DNA of 64,000 bases from Oleiagrimonas sp964566965 (GCA_964566965.1 CAZMKO010000003.1:6756-70755); one strand, 5' to 3'. Shown: positions 42,728 to 53,298, counted from the stretch's first letter. Notes: generated by a model not told the origin, from the letters alone. Numbers and translations: made by a program.

Positions 42728-42918
42728 TGAAGGCCAATACCGAGTTCCGCCGTCTGTATCACCACCATCGCAAGCTCGACAGCAAGGTGCATGACGCGGA
42801 AATCGGCGCGTTGCCCATGGATGCGGACACCCTCAGCAGCATGAAGCGCGAGAAGCTGGCGGCCAAGAATCGCCTGCTGCGCATGTGGGACGAACACCGT
42901 CACCACCGTACCCACTGA
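42688..42918 (+). CDS. YdcH family (DUF465) protein
   Basis: 76-residue charged helical hairpin of the YdcH/DUF465 family, with the typical MFENQQHEDVEALMKANTEFRRLYHHHRKLDSKVHDAEIG start and a basic C-terminus (SMKREKLAAKNRLLRMWDEHRHH). The family is widespread and has no settled function. GGGAGG lies 9 bases before ATG 42688, which defines the start. It ends 113 bases before cystathionine beta-synthase, in the same direction; a GC-rich hairpin at about 42949-42980 lies between them. Confidence 0.9.
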   Translation: MFENQQHEDVEALMKANTEFRRLYHHHRKLDSKVHDAEIGALPMDADTLSSMKREKLAAKNRLLRMWDEHRHHRTH

Positions 42919-43031
42919 CTCCCCCCCGTCGTTTCACTCTCTCCCCGGCGCGGCCCCGTTGATGCGGGGTCGCGCCGTGTCGTTCGGCCACTCCGTTATC
43001 ATGCATCCGGTCACCAACGCCGGGAGTCACG

Positions 43032-44402
<1,371 letters not shown>

Positions 44403-44523
44403 CCTGAACGCCGCATCCGCTGCGGGTCGCGTGGCGGCCGGCGGATGCCTAAAATGCGATTCTGGCCGAGCCGCCATCCCCGGCGGCGCGGTCCCGATCC
44501 CTCTCGACATATGGAATCCCTGC

Positions 44524-46353
44524 ATGTGCGGAATCGTTGCCGCCGTCGCCCAGCGTGACGTCGCCCCCATCCTGATCGCCGGGCTGAAGGCCCTGGAATA
44601 CCGTGGCTACGACTCGGCCGGCCTGGCCGTGCTGAACGAGGCGGGCGTCGAGCGCGTGCGCGCGGTGGGCAAGGTGCGTGAAATGGAAGCGCGCTACCTG
44701 GAACGGCCGCTTCCTGGCGGGACCGGCATCGCCCACACGCGTTGGGCCACGCATGGCATTCCCAGCGAGGATAATGCCCATCCACATGTGGCCGGCCGGG
44801 CCACGGTGGTGCACAACGGCATCATCGAGAACCACGAGGCGCTGCGCGCGCAGCTCCAGGCCACCGGCCGCCGCTTCGATTCGCAGACCGACACCGAGGT
44901 CATCGCCCACCTGGTCGACGAGGGCCTGCAACGTGACCTGGACCTGCGTGCCGCCGTGCAGGCCGCGCTGGCGCGTCTGGAGGGTGCCTATGCCATCGCC
45001 GTGATGGACAGCCAGGCGCCCGATTCGCTCATTGGCGCGCGTCGCGGCAGTCCGCTGGTGGTGGGCGTGGGCATCGGCGAACATTTCCTCGCCTCCGACG
45101 TGCAGGCGCTGATCCAGGTCACGCGCAAGGTCGCGTATCTCGACGAGGGCGACATGGTGGAGATCCGCCGTGACGGCTGGCAGGCCTTCGACGCCGCGGG
45201 TCGACCGGTCACGCGCGAGGTACGCGAGAGCGATCTGTCGGCCGACGCCGTGGAGCGTGGCCAGTATCGCCATTACATGCAGAAGGAGATTTTCGAGCAG
45301 CCGCGCGCCGTGGCCGACACCCTGGAAGGGCGGCTCGGGCCGCACGGCGTGCTGCCCAACATCTTCGGCGTCGGCGGCCAGACCTTGCTGGAACGGGCCC
45401 GCCAGCTGCACATCGTCGCCTGCGGCACCAGCTACCATGCCGGCATGGTGGCCAAGTACTGGATCGAGTCGTTGGCCGGCGTGCCGGTCAGCGTCGAGGT
45501 CGCCAGCGAATACCGCTATCGCGACGTGGTGGTGCCGCCGGATACGCTGTTCGTGGCCATCTCGCAATCGGGCGAAACTGCCGACACCCTGGCCGCCCTG
45601 CGCGAGACCGGCAAGCGCGGCTACCTGGCCACGCTGGGCATCTGCAACGTGCCCGAATCCTCGCTGGTGCGCGAGGCGGACCTGAAGTTGATGACCCGGG
45701 CCGGCCCGGAAATCGGCGTCGCCTCGACCAAGGCCTTCACCACGCAGCTGACCGCTTTGGCATTGCTGGCGTTGGAACTGGGCCGTTGCCACGGCCTGGA
45801 TGCCTCGCTCTCCCGGACGCTGGCCGAGGAACTGGCCGGCCTGCCACGTGCCATCGAAGGCGCCTTGCGCTGCGAGGACGCCATCGTGGCGCTGGCCGAG
45901 CAATTCGTGCACCGCGAGCACGCCTTGTTCCTGGGCCGTGGCGAGCAATTCCCCGTGGCATTGGAAGGTGCGCTGAAGCTGAAGGAAATCTCCTACATCC
46001 ACGCCGAGGCCTATCCTGCCGGGGAACTGAAACACGGCCCGCTGGCGCTGGTCGACGAGGCCATGCCGGTGATCGCCGTGGCCCCCAACAACGCGTTGCT
46101 GGACAAGCTGAAGTCCAACCTGCAGGAAGTGCACGCCCGCGGCGGCCGTCTACTGGTGCTGGCCGATGCCGACACCGGTTTCCGGCTGGACGCGGACGAA
46201 GGCGAGCTGGTGGAGATTCCGGCCGGCGGTACCTTCACCGCTGCCGCCGTGTTCACCGTACCGCTGCAGTTGCTGGCTTACCACGTGGCCGTGTTGCGCG
46301 GCACCGACGTCGACCAGCCGCGCAACCTGGCCAAGTCCGTGACCGTGGAGTGA
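44524..46353 (+). CDS. glmS: Glucosamine-fructose-6-phosphate aminotransferase
   Basis: Makes glucosamine 6-phosphate for peptidoglycan and lipopolysaccharide precursors. 609 residues. The glutaminase domain starts with the nucleophile Cys2 (MCGIVAAV), with THTRWATHG-like GIAHTRWATHG near 75 and HNGIIENHE. The isomerase part has two SIS domains (ACGTSYHAGMVAKYWIE and SQSGETADTLAALRE near 350; FLGRGEQFPVALEGALKLKEISYIHAEA near 480). The C-terminus ends PRNLAKSVTVE, the usual GlmS tail. Full length; ATG 44524 puts Cys at position 2 as required. Confidence 0.97.
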   Translation: MCGIVAAVAQRDVAPILIAGLKALEYRGYDSAGLAVLNEAGVERVRAVGKVREMEARYLERPLPGGTGIAHTRWATHGIPSEDNAHPHVAGRATVVHNGIIENHEALRAQLQATGRRFDSQTDTEVIAHLVDEGLQRDLDLRAAVQAALARLEGAYAIAVMDSQAPDSLIGARRGSPLVVGVGIGEHFLASDVQALIQVTRKVAYLDEGDMVEIRRDGWQAFDAAGRPVTREVRESDLSADAVERGQYRHYMQKEIFEQPRAVADTLEGRLGPHGVLPNIFGVGGQTLLERARQLHIVACGTSYHAGMVAKYWIESLAGVPVSVEVASEYRYRDVVVPPDTLFVAISQSGETADTLAALRETGKRGYLATLGICNVPESSLVREADLKLMTRAGPEIGVASTKAFTTQLTALALLALELGRCHGLDASLSRTLAEELAGLPRAIEGALRCEDAIVALAEQFVHREHALFLGRGEQFPVALEGALKLKEISYIHAEAYPAGELKHGPLALVDEAMPVIAVAPNNALLDKLKSNLQEVHARGGRLLVLADADTGFRLDADEGELVEIPAGGTFTAAAVFTVPLQLLAYHVAVLRGTDVDQPRNLAKSVTVE

Positions 46354-46362
46354 ACCTCGGTG

Positions 46363-46443
46363 CCATCGCGGCCATGGGCCGCTCCCACATTTTTCATTCG
46401 TGCCCTGAGGATCACCTGTAGGAGCGGCCCATGGCCGCGATGC
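46363..46443. repeat. Intergenic hairpin repeat after glmS
   Basis: CCATCGCGGCCATGGGCCGCTCC and GGAGCGGCCCATGGCCGCGATGC are inverted copies that flank a variable centre. It lies 9 bases past the glmS stop codon, so it probably forms the 3' end hairpin of the glmS transcript. Same family as the copies at 13.3 and 22.3 kb. Confidence 0.85.
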
Positions 46444-46452
46444 TTTGCGGGT

Positions 46453-46466
46453 CCCGAGTCCCGAGT
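46453..46466. repeat. CCCGAGT heptad pair at the DUF481 stop codon
   Basis: Two tandem CCCGAGT units, the second reaching into the stop codon of the DUF481 gene (46466-46468). The same heptad occurs four times (one variant) at the end of the LOG gene at 10746-10773. Confidence 0.7.
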
Positions 46467-47281
46467 CAGAAGTTGTAAACCAGATTCGTCGTGTACAGCT
46501 GGTCGGTGCTCTTGGTGCCGGGCTGGGTGTTGGAGTTGTAGCGCACCTGGTAACCGAGCTTCAGGGCGAGTTTTTTGGTCATGCTGACCGAAAGGCCCAG
46601 ATCGTTCTGGTAGTACTTGTTCTTGGAGCCCGCCTCGACCAGCAGGGTATCCTCGAACTTGGTGTTCTCGGTGAGCTGCCATTTCCAGTTGATCAGGCCG
46701 CGCCCGACGATTTCGTGCTGGACCGGCGGCAGCACGCGATGGCTTTCGCCGTCGATGACCACGGTGGTGTAGTTGGACTGGTAGCGCTTGTAACCGGGAC
46801 CGATTTCAAACGACAGCTCGGTACGCGCGCTTTTCAGGACAATGTAGCCGTAACCCAGCGAGAGAATGCCCTGCCAGCGGTTGGCGCCGAAGTCGTCGTG
46901 TTCGTAGCGCAACGCGCTGACCACGTAGCTGCGCGGGTCGAACTTGTAGCCGACCGAGGCGCCGCCCTCGTAGCGGTTGGCGGTGGTGGTGAACTGGCTG
47001 ATGGATTCGCCGGTGTCGGCGTCGACCACCGTGACGTCGCCCTTGGAGCGCAGGCCGGTGAGGTAGAAGCTGTTCTTCCAGACTTCGTTTTCCTGCTTCA
47101 GGGCCAGCTTGGCATTGAGGTTTTCGGTATGCGAATTGCCTTGCGACAGGGCGAAACCGAATTCGCCGGAGCCGGACCAGCCGCCGTTTGCGGCGTTGTC
47201 GGCATCCTGGGCCATGGCCGTCAACGGCAGGCACAGGGTCAGGGCGGCGGTGAGTGCGAGCAGTCGGGATGAGGGTTTCAT
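46466..47281 (-). CDS. DUF481 family outer-membrane protein (YdiY-like)
   Basis: 271-residue exported protein with signal peptide MKPSSRLLALTAALTLCLPLTAMA (cleavage probably before QDADN) and a DUF481 beta-barrel. The mature part alternates short amphipathic strands (GEFGFALSQGNSHTENLNAKLALKQE, NRYEGGASVGYKFDPRSYVVSALRYEHDDFG) and ends in Phe, as outer-membrane beta-barrels do. The SQGNSHTENL segment is the family's typical motif. Probably salt- or acid-responsive in relatives, function unsettled. ATG 47281 is preferred to upstream starts. The promoter lies in the 193-base gap shared with the WYL gene. Confidence 0.88.
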   Translation of the reverse strand: MKPSSRLLALTAALTLCLPLTAMAQDADNAANGGWSGSGEFGFALSQGNSHTENLNAKLALKQENEVWKNSFYLTGLRSKGDVTVVDADTGESISQFTTTANRYEGGASVGYKFDPRSYVVSALRYEHDDFGANRWQGILSLGYGYIVLKSARTELSFEIGPGYKRYQSNYTTVVIDGESHRVLPPVQHEIVGRGLINWKWQLTENTKFEDTLLVEAGSKNKYYQNDLGLSVSMTKKLALKLGYQVRYNSNTQPGTKSTDQLYTTNLVYNF

Positions 47282-47474
47282 AGGCATCCGTGATGAGTGT
47301 GACCGGTAAGAAGGGACAGACCCCTGATAACACAATTCTCACATTGTAATGCGGTCCGGGTCACGGCAGGCCACGGCGCGACATGGCATGGGGGGTGCCG
47401 TTCAGCTGGGTGGGGCTTGCAGGCGTCGTGATGGCGTCTCATGCTGTGGCGACACCGACTGACCGGAACCGGCC

Positions 47475-48455
47475 ATGGATCGATACGAGCGTATTCTCAC
47501 CCTGCACCGCACCTTGAAGAACGCACGCTATCCGGTGCCCCTGTCGCGCCTGCTGGAGGATCTTTCATGCTCGCGCGCCACGCTGTATCGGGACGTGGCC
47601 TTCTTGCGTGATGCCCTGGGGGCGCCGGTCGAGGGGGCCGGCGGCGACGAGGCCGCGTTCAGCTATGCCGACGGCGAGGGCGAGCGTTTCGAGCTGCCCG
47701 GCTTGTGGCTGACCAGTGAGGAACTGGCTGCCATATTGGCACTCAACGAGTTGATCGGGCGTTCCGATCCGGGTGTGTTGACCGGGGCGCTGGCGCCGTT
47801 CAAGTCGCGCATCCAGCATTTGCTGGCCGACCGTGTCAGCGGCGAGTCACCACCCATCGAGCGCATCCGCGTCATTCCCTACGGGGCGCGCCGGCTGGAC
47901 CAGCACGCGTTCCGCATCGTGGCCGGCGCGGTGTTGGAGCGTCAGCGTCTGGTGTTCCAGTATCGCGCCCGCACCACCGGCGATGACCGTCGTCGTGACG
48001 TGTCGCCACAACGTCTCACCCATTACCGCGACAACTGGTACCTGGACGCCTGGGACCATGATCGCGAGGCGTTGCGCAGCTTCGCGGTGGACCGCATCGC
48101 GCGGCCGCAGGCGCGCAACGAACGTGCGCTGGACATGGACGACGACGAGCTGGACGAGGTGCTGGCCTCCAGCTACGGCATTTTCGCCGGCAAGCCCAGA
48201 GCATGGGCCACGTTGCGCTTTTCGGCGCACGCGGCGCGCTGGGTCGCCGACGAGCATTGGCATTCCGGGCAGCAGGGAACCTGGCTGGCCGACGGCCGTT
48301 ATGAGCTGAAGTTGCCGTATTCCAATTCCAGCGAATTGCTGCGCGACGTGCTGAAGTACGGCGCCGACGCGGAGGTCGTGGCGCCGATCGAATTGCGCGA
48401 AAAAATGAAGATCCAGCTGCAACTGGCGCAAGGCATCTACCGCGACCGTCCGTGA
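47475..48455 (+). CDS. WYL-domain transcriptional regulator (YafY/PafC-like)
   Basis: 326-residue regulator with an N-terminal DeoR/HTH_11-type helix-turn-helix (MDRYERILTLHRTLKNARYPVPLSRLLEDLSCSRATLYRDVAFL) and a WYL domain with Trp188-Tyr189-Leu190 in DNWYLDAWDHDREALRSFAVDRI. WYL proteins sense nucleic-acid or small ligands and often respond to DNA damage. A C-terminal WCX-type extension (about 225-320, including GKPRAWATLRFSAHAARWV) completes the fold. No operator can be named. Its 3' end is 36 bases before the patatin gene, so the two may be co-transcribed. Confidence 0.9.
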   Translation: MDRYERILTLHRTLKNARYPVPLSRLLEDLSCSRATLYRDVAFLRDALGAPVEGAGGDEAAFSYADGEGERFELPGLWLTSEELAAILALNELIGRSDPGVLTGALAPFKSRIQHLLADRVSGESPPIERIRVIPYGARRLDQHAFRIVAGAVLERQRLVFQYRARTTGDDRRRDVSPQRLTHYRDNWYLDAWDHDREALRSFAVDRIARPQARNERALDMDDDELDEVLASSYGIFAGKPRAWATLRFSAHAARWVADEHWHSGQQGTWLADGRYELKLPYSNSSELLRDVLKYGADAEVVAPIELREKMKIQLQLAQGIYRDRP

Positions 48456-48491
48456 GGCTGGCGCCGGTGATGCCTGCTTCGAGGTGTTTCC

Positions 48492-49421
48492 ATGAGTGCA
48501 GAACAAACCAGCGATATTGTTCCGGCGGCCGGCGCGCGGTCCCGTGTGGGCCTGGCATTGGGCGCAGGCGGGGCCAAGGGCCTGGCCTACATCGGCGTGA
48601 TCGAGGAGCTGGATGCGCGCGGTTTCGATGTGGTCGCCATCGCCGGCAGTTCCATGGGGGCGCTGATCGGCGGCATCTACGCGGCCGGCAAGCTGGATGT
48701 CTACCGTGACTGGGTGTCGGCGTTGGCCAAGCTGGATGTGTTGCGTCTGGTCGACTGGAGCCTTTCCGGCGGTGGCCTGATCAAGGGCGAACGCATCATC
48801 GGCGTGCTGCGTGAGCTGATCGGCGAGGAGCGCATCGAGGAGCTTCCGATCACGTACACCGCGGTGGCCACCGACATCGACCGCCAGCGCGAGGTGTGGC
48901 TCGACCGCGGCCCCCTGTTCGAGGCCATCCGTGCTTCCATCGCCATTCCGTCGATTTTTCGGCCGCACATGCGCGAGGGGCGGCGCCTGGTGGATGGCGG
49001 CCTGCTCAACCCGGTGCCGGTGATGCCGCTGCTGGGCGCCGATTGCGAGTACATTTTCGCGGTCAGTGCCGACGGTCCGTCCGAGGTGCCGGCCCCGGAG
49101 CAGGACGCGGCCGCCGATGACGACGAGCCCGAGGCCACCGGGTATGGTCATCGCATCGCCGAATTCGTCTCGCGACTGGTGCCGCATGGCGAACCGAAGG
49201 AAAAGGTACCCGGCGCACTGGAGTTGTTGAACCAGTCACTGGATCTGATGCAGGCCAATCTCGCCGGTTTGCGGCTGGCTGCCTATCGTCCGGACCTGCT
49301 GATCGAGTTGCCACGCAACATGGCCACGTCCTACCAGTTCTACCGTGCCCGCGAGCTGATCGAACGCGGACGCGAACAGGCCGGCCGCAGCCTGGATGCG
49401 TGGGAGCGTCTGCCGAAGTGA
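48492..49421 (+). CDS. Patatin-like phospholipase (RssA-type)
   Basis: 309-residue patatin-type serine hydrolase. The oxyanion block GAGGAKG lies at about 24-30, the nucleophile Ser54 in GSSMG, and the catalytic Asp168 in VDGGLLNPVPV. The fold is the RssA/NTE class, and no signal peptide is seen, so the enzyme is cytosolic. The C-terminal third has an acidic linker (EQDAAADDDEPEA) not usual in RssA. Likely substrates are lipid esters. The start ATG 48492 lies 36 bases after the WYL gene. Confidence 0.92.
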   Translation: MSAEQTSDIVPAAGARSRVGLALGAGGAKGLAYIGVIEELDARGFDVVAIAGSSMGALIGGIYAAGKLDVYRDWVSALAKLDVLRLVDWSLSGGGLIKGERIIGVLRELIGEERIEELPITYTAVATDIDRQREVWLDRGPLFEAIRASIAIPSIFRPHMREGRRLVDGGLLNPVPVMPLLGADCEYIFAVSADGPSEVPAPEQDAAADDDEPEATGYGHRIAEFVSRLVPHGEPKEKVPGALELLNQSLDLMQANLAGLRLAAYRPDLLIELPRNMATSYQFYRARELIERGREQAGRSLDAWERLPK

Positions 49422-49470
49422 GCCTGGCTGGAGGGCGACCGTGCGTCATGGCCGGGCCGGCGCGCGTCGA

Positions 49471-49824
49471 CTACCGTTTTTTTTCCAGGTAATCGGCCAG
49501 AACCACGGCGTTGTTGTGCTTTTCGTCGCGCGCCGCGTACAGCAGAGTCAGTGTGCCGTGTTTCTTCGCCATGGCCAGCAGCGGTTTCCAGCCGTCCTCG
49601 TTGTCGTCGAGCTCGGCCCGGAAGCGCTTGCGGAACTCGTCCCATTTGTCGGGATCGTGCCCGAACCAGCGGCGCAGGTCGTCCGAGGGCGCCACGTCCT
49701 TGCACCAATCGTCCAGCGCGGCCTTGTCCTTGCTCAGGCCGCGCGGCCACAGCCGGTCGACCAGCACGCGCCGGCCGTCGGGTCCGGCGGCTGCGTCGTA
49801 TACGCGCTTGATGGCAATGCCCAT
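49471..49824 (-). CDS. DUF488 family protein (YeaO-like)
   Basis: 117-residue protein of the DUF488/YeaO class. MGIAIKRVYDAA, VLVDRLWPRGLSKDKAALDDWCKDVAPSDDLRRWFGHDP and the C-terminal LTLLYAARDEKHNNAVVLADYL are the standard family blocks. Function is unknown; RLWPRG and the paired Asp residues suggest a nucleotide or ion site. Full length. Converges on the patatin gene, with the GT2 gene upstream on the same strand (55 bases away). Confidence 0.92.
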   Translation of the reverse strand: MGIAIKRVYDAAAGPDGRRVLVDRLWPRGLSKDKAALDDWCKDVAPSDDLRRWFGHDPDKWDEFRKRFRAELDDNEDGWKPLLAMAKKHGTLTLLYAARDEKHNNAVVLADYLEKKR

Positions 49825-49879
49825 GGCTTGATCTCCTGGAGAACCGATGCCAACAGCATACGCTCCCGTGGCGCGCGGA

Positions 49880-50599
49880 TCAGCGGAGTTCCTCGACCTC
49901 GCTCACCTTGGCGCGACGCATCAGCCAGGCCACACCGCGCAGGTCCGCCAGGCCGACCCACAGCCGGTCGAACAGGCCGTATTTGGAGGTTCCGCGCGTG
50001 CGTGGACGATGTCCCACGGGGATGCTCTGGATACCGAAGCCGGTGCGTTTGACCAGCGCCGGCAGGTAACGGTGCATGTGGTCGAAATAGGGCAGACGCA
50101 GGAACGTGTCGCGCCGGACCAGCTTCAGGCCGCAGCCGGTGTCGGGCGTGGCATCCCTGAGCATGCGCGAACGCACCGCGTTGGCGACGCGCGAGGAGAC
50201 ACGCTTGCTGAAGCTGTCGCGGCGCGTGGTGCGCCAGCCGACGAACAGATGCACCCGCGCGTCGGCCTTGTCGCGTGCGTCCAGCAGGCGCGGAATGTCG
50301 GCCGGATCGTTTTGTCCGTCACCGTCCAGCGTGGCCACCCAGTCCGCGCGCGCGGCGCGTATCCCGTGCCAAAGGGCGGTGCTCTGGCCGCTGCGCGAGT
50401 GGTGGCGCAGCACGCGCAGTTCGGGATGGCGGCGCATCTGGGCGGTCAGCACGTCGCGGCTGCCGTCGTTGCTGCAGTCGTCGACGTACACGACCTCGAA
50501 GTCCACCCGGCCGCGCAGGGTGGCGGTGATTTCGGCCAGCAGCGGCGCGATGTTGTCGCGTTCGTTGAAGACCGGGACGACGACGGAAAGCTGTGGCAT
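49880..50599 (-). CDS. Glycosyltransferase family 2 (dolichol-phosphate-sugar synthase-like)
   Basis: 239-residue soluble GT2 enzyme of the dolichyl-phosphate mannose synthase type. Catalytic-site blocks are VVPVFNERDNI, YVDDCSNDGSRD (first DD), ATLDGDGQNDPADIPRLL (DxD) and DTGCGLKLVRRDTF, then a conserved SKYG (TSKYGLFDRLWVGLADL) near the C-terminus. No membrane segments, so the acceptor is probably a lipid carrier approached from the cytosol. ATG 50599 is preferred over a TTG at 50614. The gene trails the parAB block. Confidence 0.88.
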   Translation of the reverse strand: MPQLSVVVPVFNERDNIAPLLAEITATLRGRVDFEVVYVDDCSNDGSRDVLTAQMRRHPELRVLRHHSRSGQSTALWHGIRAARADWVATLDGDGQNDPADIPRLLDARDKADARVHLFVGWRTTRRDSFSKRVSSRVANAVRSRMLRDATPDTGCGLKLVRRDTFLRLPYFDHMHRYLPALVKRTGFGIQSIPVGHRPRTRGTSKYGLFDRLWVGLADLRGVAWLMRRAKVSEVEELR

Positions 50600-50749
50600 G
50601 GGCAGGGAATGCAATCAATGAGCGGCACGAGGTGCCGACGGGAAGAGGGCCGCGGTGCGCGTGGCCCTGGTGACGGCCGGTGATGGAGGGGCGGCCTGGT
50701 GGCGTGGTTGTTCCGCGGTCGGCTGGCCGCCAGGGCGGTATTGCACCGG

Positions 50750-51613
50750 TTACCGCCGTACCTTCTCCAGGATGCCGTCCAGTTCGTCCAGGTTGTGGTA
50801 GTGGATGACCAGTTTGCCGCGGCCGCCACGGCCCGGCGTCAATTGCACCCGGGCGGCCAGATGCTCGGACAGCTCACGCTCCAGCGCCTCGGTGTCGGGG
50901 TCGCGGCGGCTGCCGGTGGTCTTTCGGGAGCCGCCGGCCTGGGCGTGGCGCGCGGCCTTTTCCAGTTCGCGCACCGACCAGCCGAGGGTGGAGGCCTGGC
51001 GCGCCAGCGGCACGGCGATGGATTCGTGCAGGGTCAGCAGGCAACGCGCATGGCCCATCTCCAGCTTGCCGTCGTCCATCAGCTTGCGGATGGGGTCGGG
51101 CAGGTCGATCAGACGCAGCAGGTTGGACACCGCCGCGCGCGATCGGCCGACCGCTTCGGCGGCCTGCTGGTGGGTGAGGTCGAAATCGTCGATCAGGCGC
51201 TTCAGCGCGTCGGCTTCTTCCAGCGGCGTGAGATCCTGACGCTGGATGTTTTCGATCAGTGCCATGGCCGGCACGGCCTGTTCGTCGACCTCCTTGATCA
51301 GGGCCGGCAGTTCTTTCAGGTTCGCTTTTTGTGCGGCACGCCAGCGTCGTTCACCGGCGATCAGCTCGTATTTTCGGGTGCCGATGGCACGCACCACCAC
51401 CGGCTGGATCAGGCCCTGGGCCTTGATCGACTCGGCCAGTTCGTCGAGCGCCTCGGCGTTCCAGTGTCGCCGCGGCTGGTACTTGCCGGGCACGATGTGC
51501 TGGATGGGCAGCGTGTGCAGCTCGCCGTCCGCCCGCGCCGTACCGGTGGCTGTGTCGTTGTTGCTCAAGAGGGCGTCGAGGCCCCGTCCCAGTCCGCGTT
51601 TCTTGGTCGCCAT
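50750..51613 (-). CDS. parB: Chromosome-partitioning protein ParB
   Basis: CTPase clamp that loads at parS sites and segregates the origin region. 287 residues. The N-terminal ParA-binding motif KKRGLGRGLDALL, the ParB/CTP domain GKYQPRRHW and GERRWRAAQKANLKELP, the HTH (LTHQQAAEAVGRSRAAVSNLLRLIDLP) and the C-terminal dimerisation segment are all present. Ten bases after parA on the minus strand, in the rsmG-parA-parB order typical of regions near oriC. I did not find a perfect parS by eye. Confidence 0.96.
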   Translation of the reverse strand: MATKKRGLGRGLDALLSNNDTATGTARADGELHTLPIQHIVPGKYQPRRHWNAEALDELAESIKAQGLIQPVVVRAIGTRKYELIAGERRWRAAQKANLKELPALIKEVDEQAVPAMALIENIQRQDLTPLEEADALKRLIDDFDLTHQQAAEAVGRSRAAVSNLLRLIDLPDPIRKLMDDGKLEMGHARCLLTLHESIAVPLARQASTLGWSVRELEKAARHAQAGGSRKTTGSRRDPDTEALERELSEHLAARVQLTPGRGGRGKLVIHYHNLDELDGILEKVRR

Positions 51614-51622
51614 GTGGGTTTC

Positions 51623-52429
51623 CTATGGATGCGTTGCGGCCTGCTGTGTGCCGGCGGCGCGTGCCGCCTTGCGCTCGCGCCGGATCATTTCGCCGGCCAG
51701 ACCGAGGTAGGCGATGGCGCCGCGCGAGGAGCGGTCGTACAGGTTGATGGGTTTGCCGTGGCTGGGCGCTTCGGCCAGGCGCACGTTGCGCGGAATGATC
51801 GAGCGCAGCACCTTGTCGCCGAAGTGCTCGGTGAGCTGGGTGGAGACCTCGTTGCCGAGGTTGTTGCGCACGTCGTACATGGTGCGCAGCAGCCCTTCCA
51901 GTTGCAGTTGCGGGTTCAGGCGCTGGCGCACGGCGCTGATGGTGTCGAGCAGGCTGGACAGCCCCTCCAGCGCGAAATACTCGCATTGCACCGGAATCAG
52001 CACGCCGTGCGCCGCGGTCAGGGCGTTGAGGGTCAGCAGGTGCAGCGACGGCGGGCAGTCGATGAGGATGGTGTGGTAGTGCCCGTCCAGTTTCTGCAGT
52101 TGTTCGTCCAGGCGCGATTCGCGCGCCATGGCGTCCATCAGCTTCAACTCGGCCGCGGTGAGGTCGGCATTGCCGGGCAGCAGATCGAAACCGGCCTCGG
52201 TGGTGACCACGGCCTCCTCGAAGGTGGCCTCGCCCAGCAGCACGTCGCATCCGTTGGGGCTGGCTTCGTTCTTGTCCACCCCCGAGGCCATGGTGGCATT
52301 GCCCTGCGGGTCCAGGTCCACCAGCAGTACCTTGCGCCGGGCCTCGGACAAGGCCGCGGCCAGGTTCACGGAGGTGGTGGTCTTGCCGACACCGCCCTTC
52401 TGGTTGGCAATGGCGATGATGCGCGTCAT
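51623..52429 (-). CDS. parA: Chromosome-partitioning ATPase ParA
   Basis: Walker-type ATPase that moves ParB-bound origins. 268 residues. Deviant Walker A KGGVGKTTT at about 11-19 in MTRIIAIANQKGGVGKTTT, Walker A' DLDPQGNAT and Walker B HTILIDCPPSLHLL are intact. This is the chromosomal, non-HTH form. ATG 52429 is chosen; the frame to 52540 is a shadow extension. Directly upstream of parB (9 bases) and downstream of rsmG on the minus strand. Confidence 0.97.
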   Translation of the reverse strand: MTRIIAIANQKGGVGKTTTSVNLAAALSEARRKVLLVDLDPQGNATMASGVDKNEASPNGCDVLLGEATFEEAVVTTEAGFDLLPGNADLTAAELKLMDAMARESRLDEQLQKLDGHYHTILIDCPPSLHLLTLNALTAAHGVLIPVQCEYFALEGLSSLLDTISAVRQRLNPQLQLEGLLRTMYDVRNNLGNEVSTQLTEHFGDKVLRSIIPRNVRLAEAPSHGKPINLYDRSSRGAIAYLGLAGEMIRRERKAARAAGTQQAATHP

Positions 52430-52547
52430 GGCGTGTGGAGCCCCTGCACGGATGGAATCATGCCAGTCCGCCCGCGGACGCGCGCACGGCGCGCATCCGT
52501 CGACCGGCGTGCCTGGCGGACAGGCTGCAAAGCGTAGCATGGCACGT

Positions 52548-53192
52548 TCACGGCGCCGCTCCGGTGCGGCCCAGGCACACCAGCCGGCGCTCGGCGTCCA
52601 GGCCGGGTACCGCCAGCATGTGCACGTCGCGAACCGTGAACCCGGCCGGCAGCGCGTCCAGTTCGGCCTGCGGGTACTGGCCCTTCATGGCCAGCCAGAC
52701 GCCATCCGGCGCCAACAGGTGGCCCCCCCACTGCAACATGTCGCCGAGGCTGGCGAAGGCGCGAGCGGTGACACAATCGAACCGGCCGCGGACAGCCTCC
52801 ACGCGTTGCTGGGCGACACGGACGTGATCCAGTTCCAACTCGCGTACCGCCGCACGCAGGAAACGCGCCTTCTTGCCATTGGCGTCGACCAGGCACCAGG
52901 GACGTTGCGGCTCGGTGATGGCCAGTACCAGCCCCGGAATGCCCGCACCGCTGCCCAGGTCGATGGCGCTCCGGCCGGTGACGTACGGAGCGATGGCCAG
53001 CGCATCCAGCAGGTGGCGGGTGACCATGGCAGCGGGGTCGCGCACGGCGGTGAGATTGTAGCTGCGGTTCCATCGTGCCAGCAGCTCCAGGTAATCGAGC
53101 AGGCGCGAGACGGTGGTGGCCGGCAACGTCAGGGACAGATCGGCCAGGCCGCCACGGAGGCGGCGCTCGAGGTCGGGGCGCGCAAAAGTCAT
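52548..53192 (-). CDS. rsmG: 16S rRNA (guanine527-N7)-methyltransferase RsmG
   Basis: Methylates G527 of 16S rRNA; formerly gidB. 214 residues with the SAM-binding GSGAGIPGLVLAI motif near residue 77, the family blocks RWNRSYNLTAVRDPAAMVTRHLLDAL and VTARAFASLGDML. ATG 53192 is the family's normal start. It is followed by parA and parB on the minus strand. The companion gene mnmG (gidA), usually upstream near oriC, is absent from its place here; instead an SPFH protein gene comes first. Confidence 0.95.
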   Translation of the reverse strand: MTFARPDLERRLRGGLADLSLTLPATTVSRLLDYLELLARWNRSYNLTAVRDPAAMVTRHLLDALAIAPYVTGRSAIDLGSGAGIPGLVLAITEPQRPWCLVDANGKKARFLRAAVRELELDHVRVAQQRVEAVRGRFDCVTARAFASLGDMLQWGGHLLAPDGVWLAMKGQYPQAELDALPAGFTVRDVHMLAVPGLDAERRLVCLGRTGAAP

Positions 53193-53266
53193 CGGCTCAT
53201 GATCCGTGATCGCGGCGACGGCGGCAATAGTGCAGGCGCGGTCAAGTGGTTGTCGGAGGCCATGGA

Positions 53267-53298
53267 ACACGAAACCCGCCATGGGGCGGGTTTCGTGT
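53267..53298 (-). terminator. Strong hairpin between the SPFH gene and rsmG
   Basis: Perfect 14-bp stem ACACGAAACCCGCC (53267-53280) with GGCGGGTTTCGTGT (53285-53298), loop ATGG. It lies 27 bases past the SPFH stop codon and 75 bases before the rsmG start on the minus strand. The 3' side has only two T residues after the stem, so termination is likely but not certain. Confidence 0.6.
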
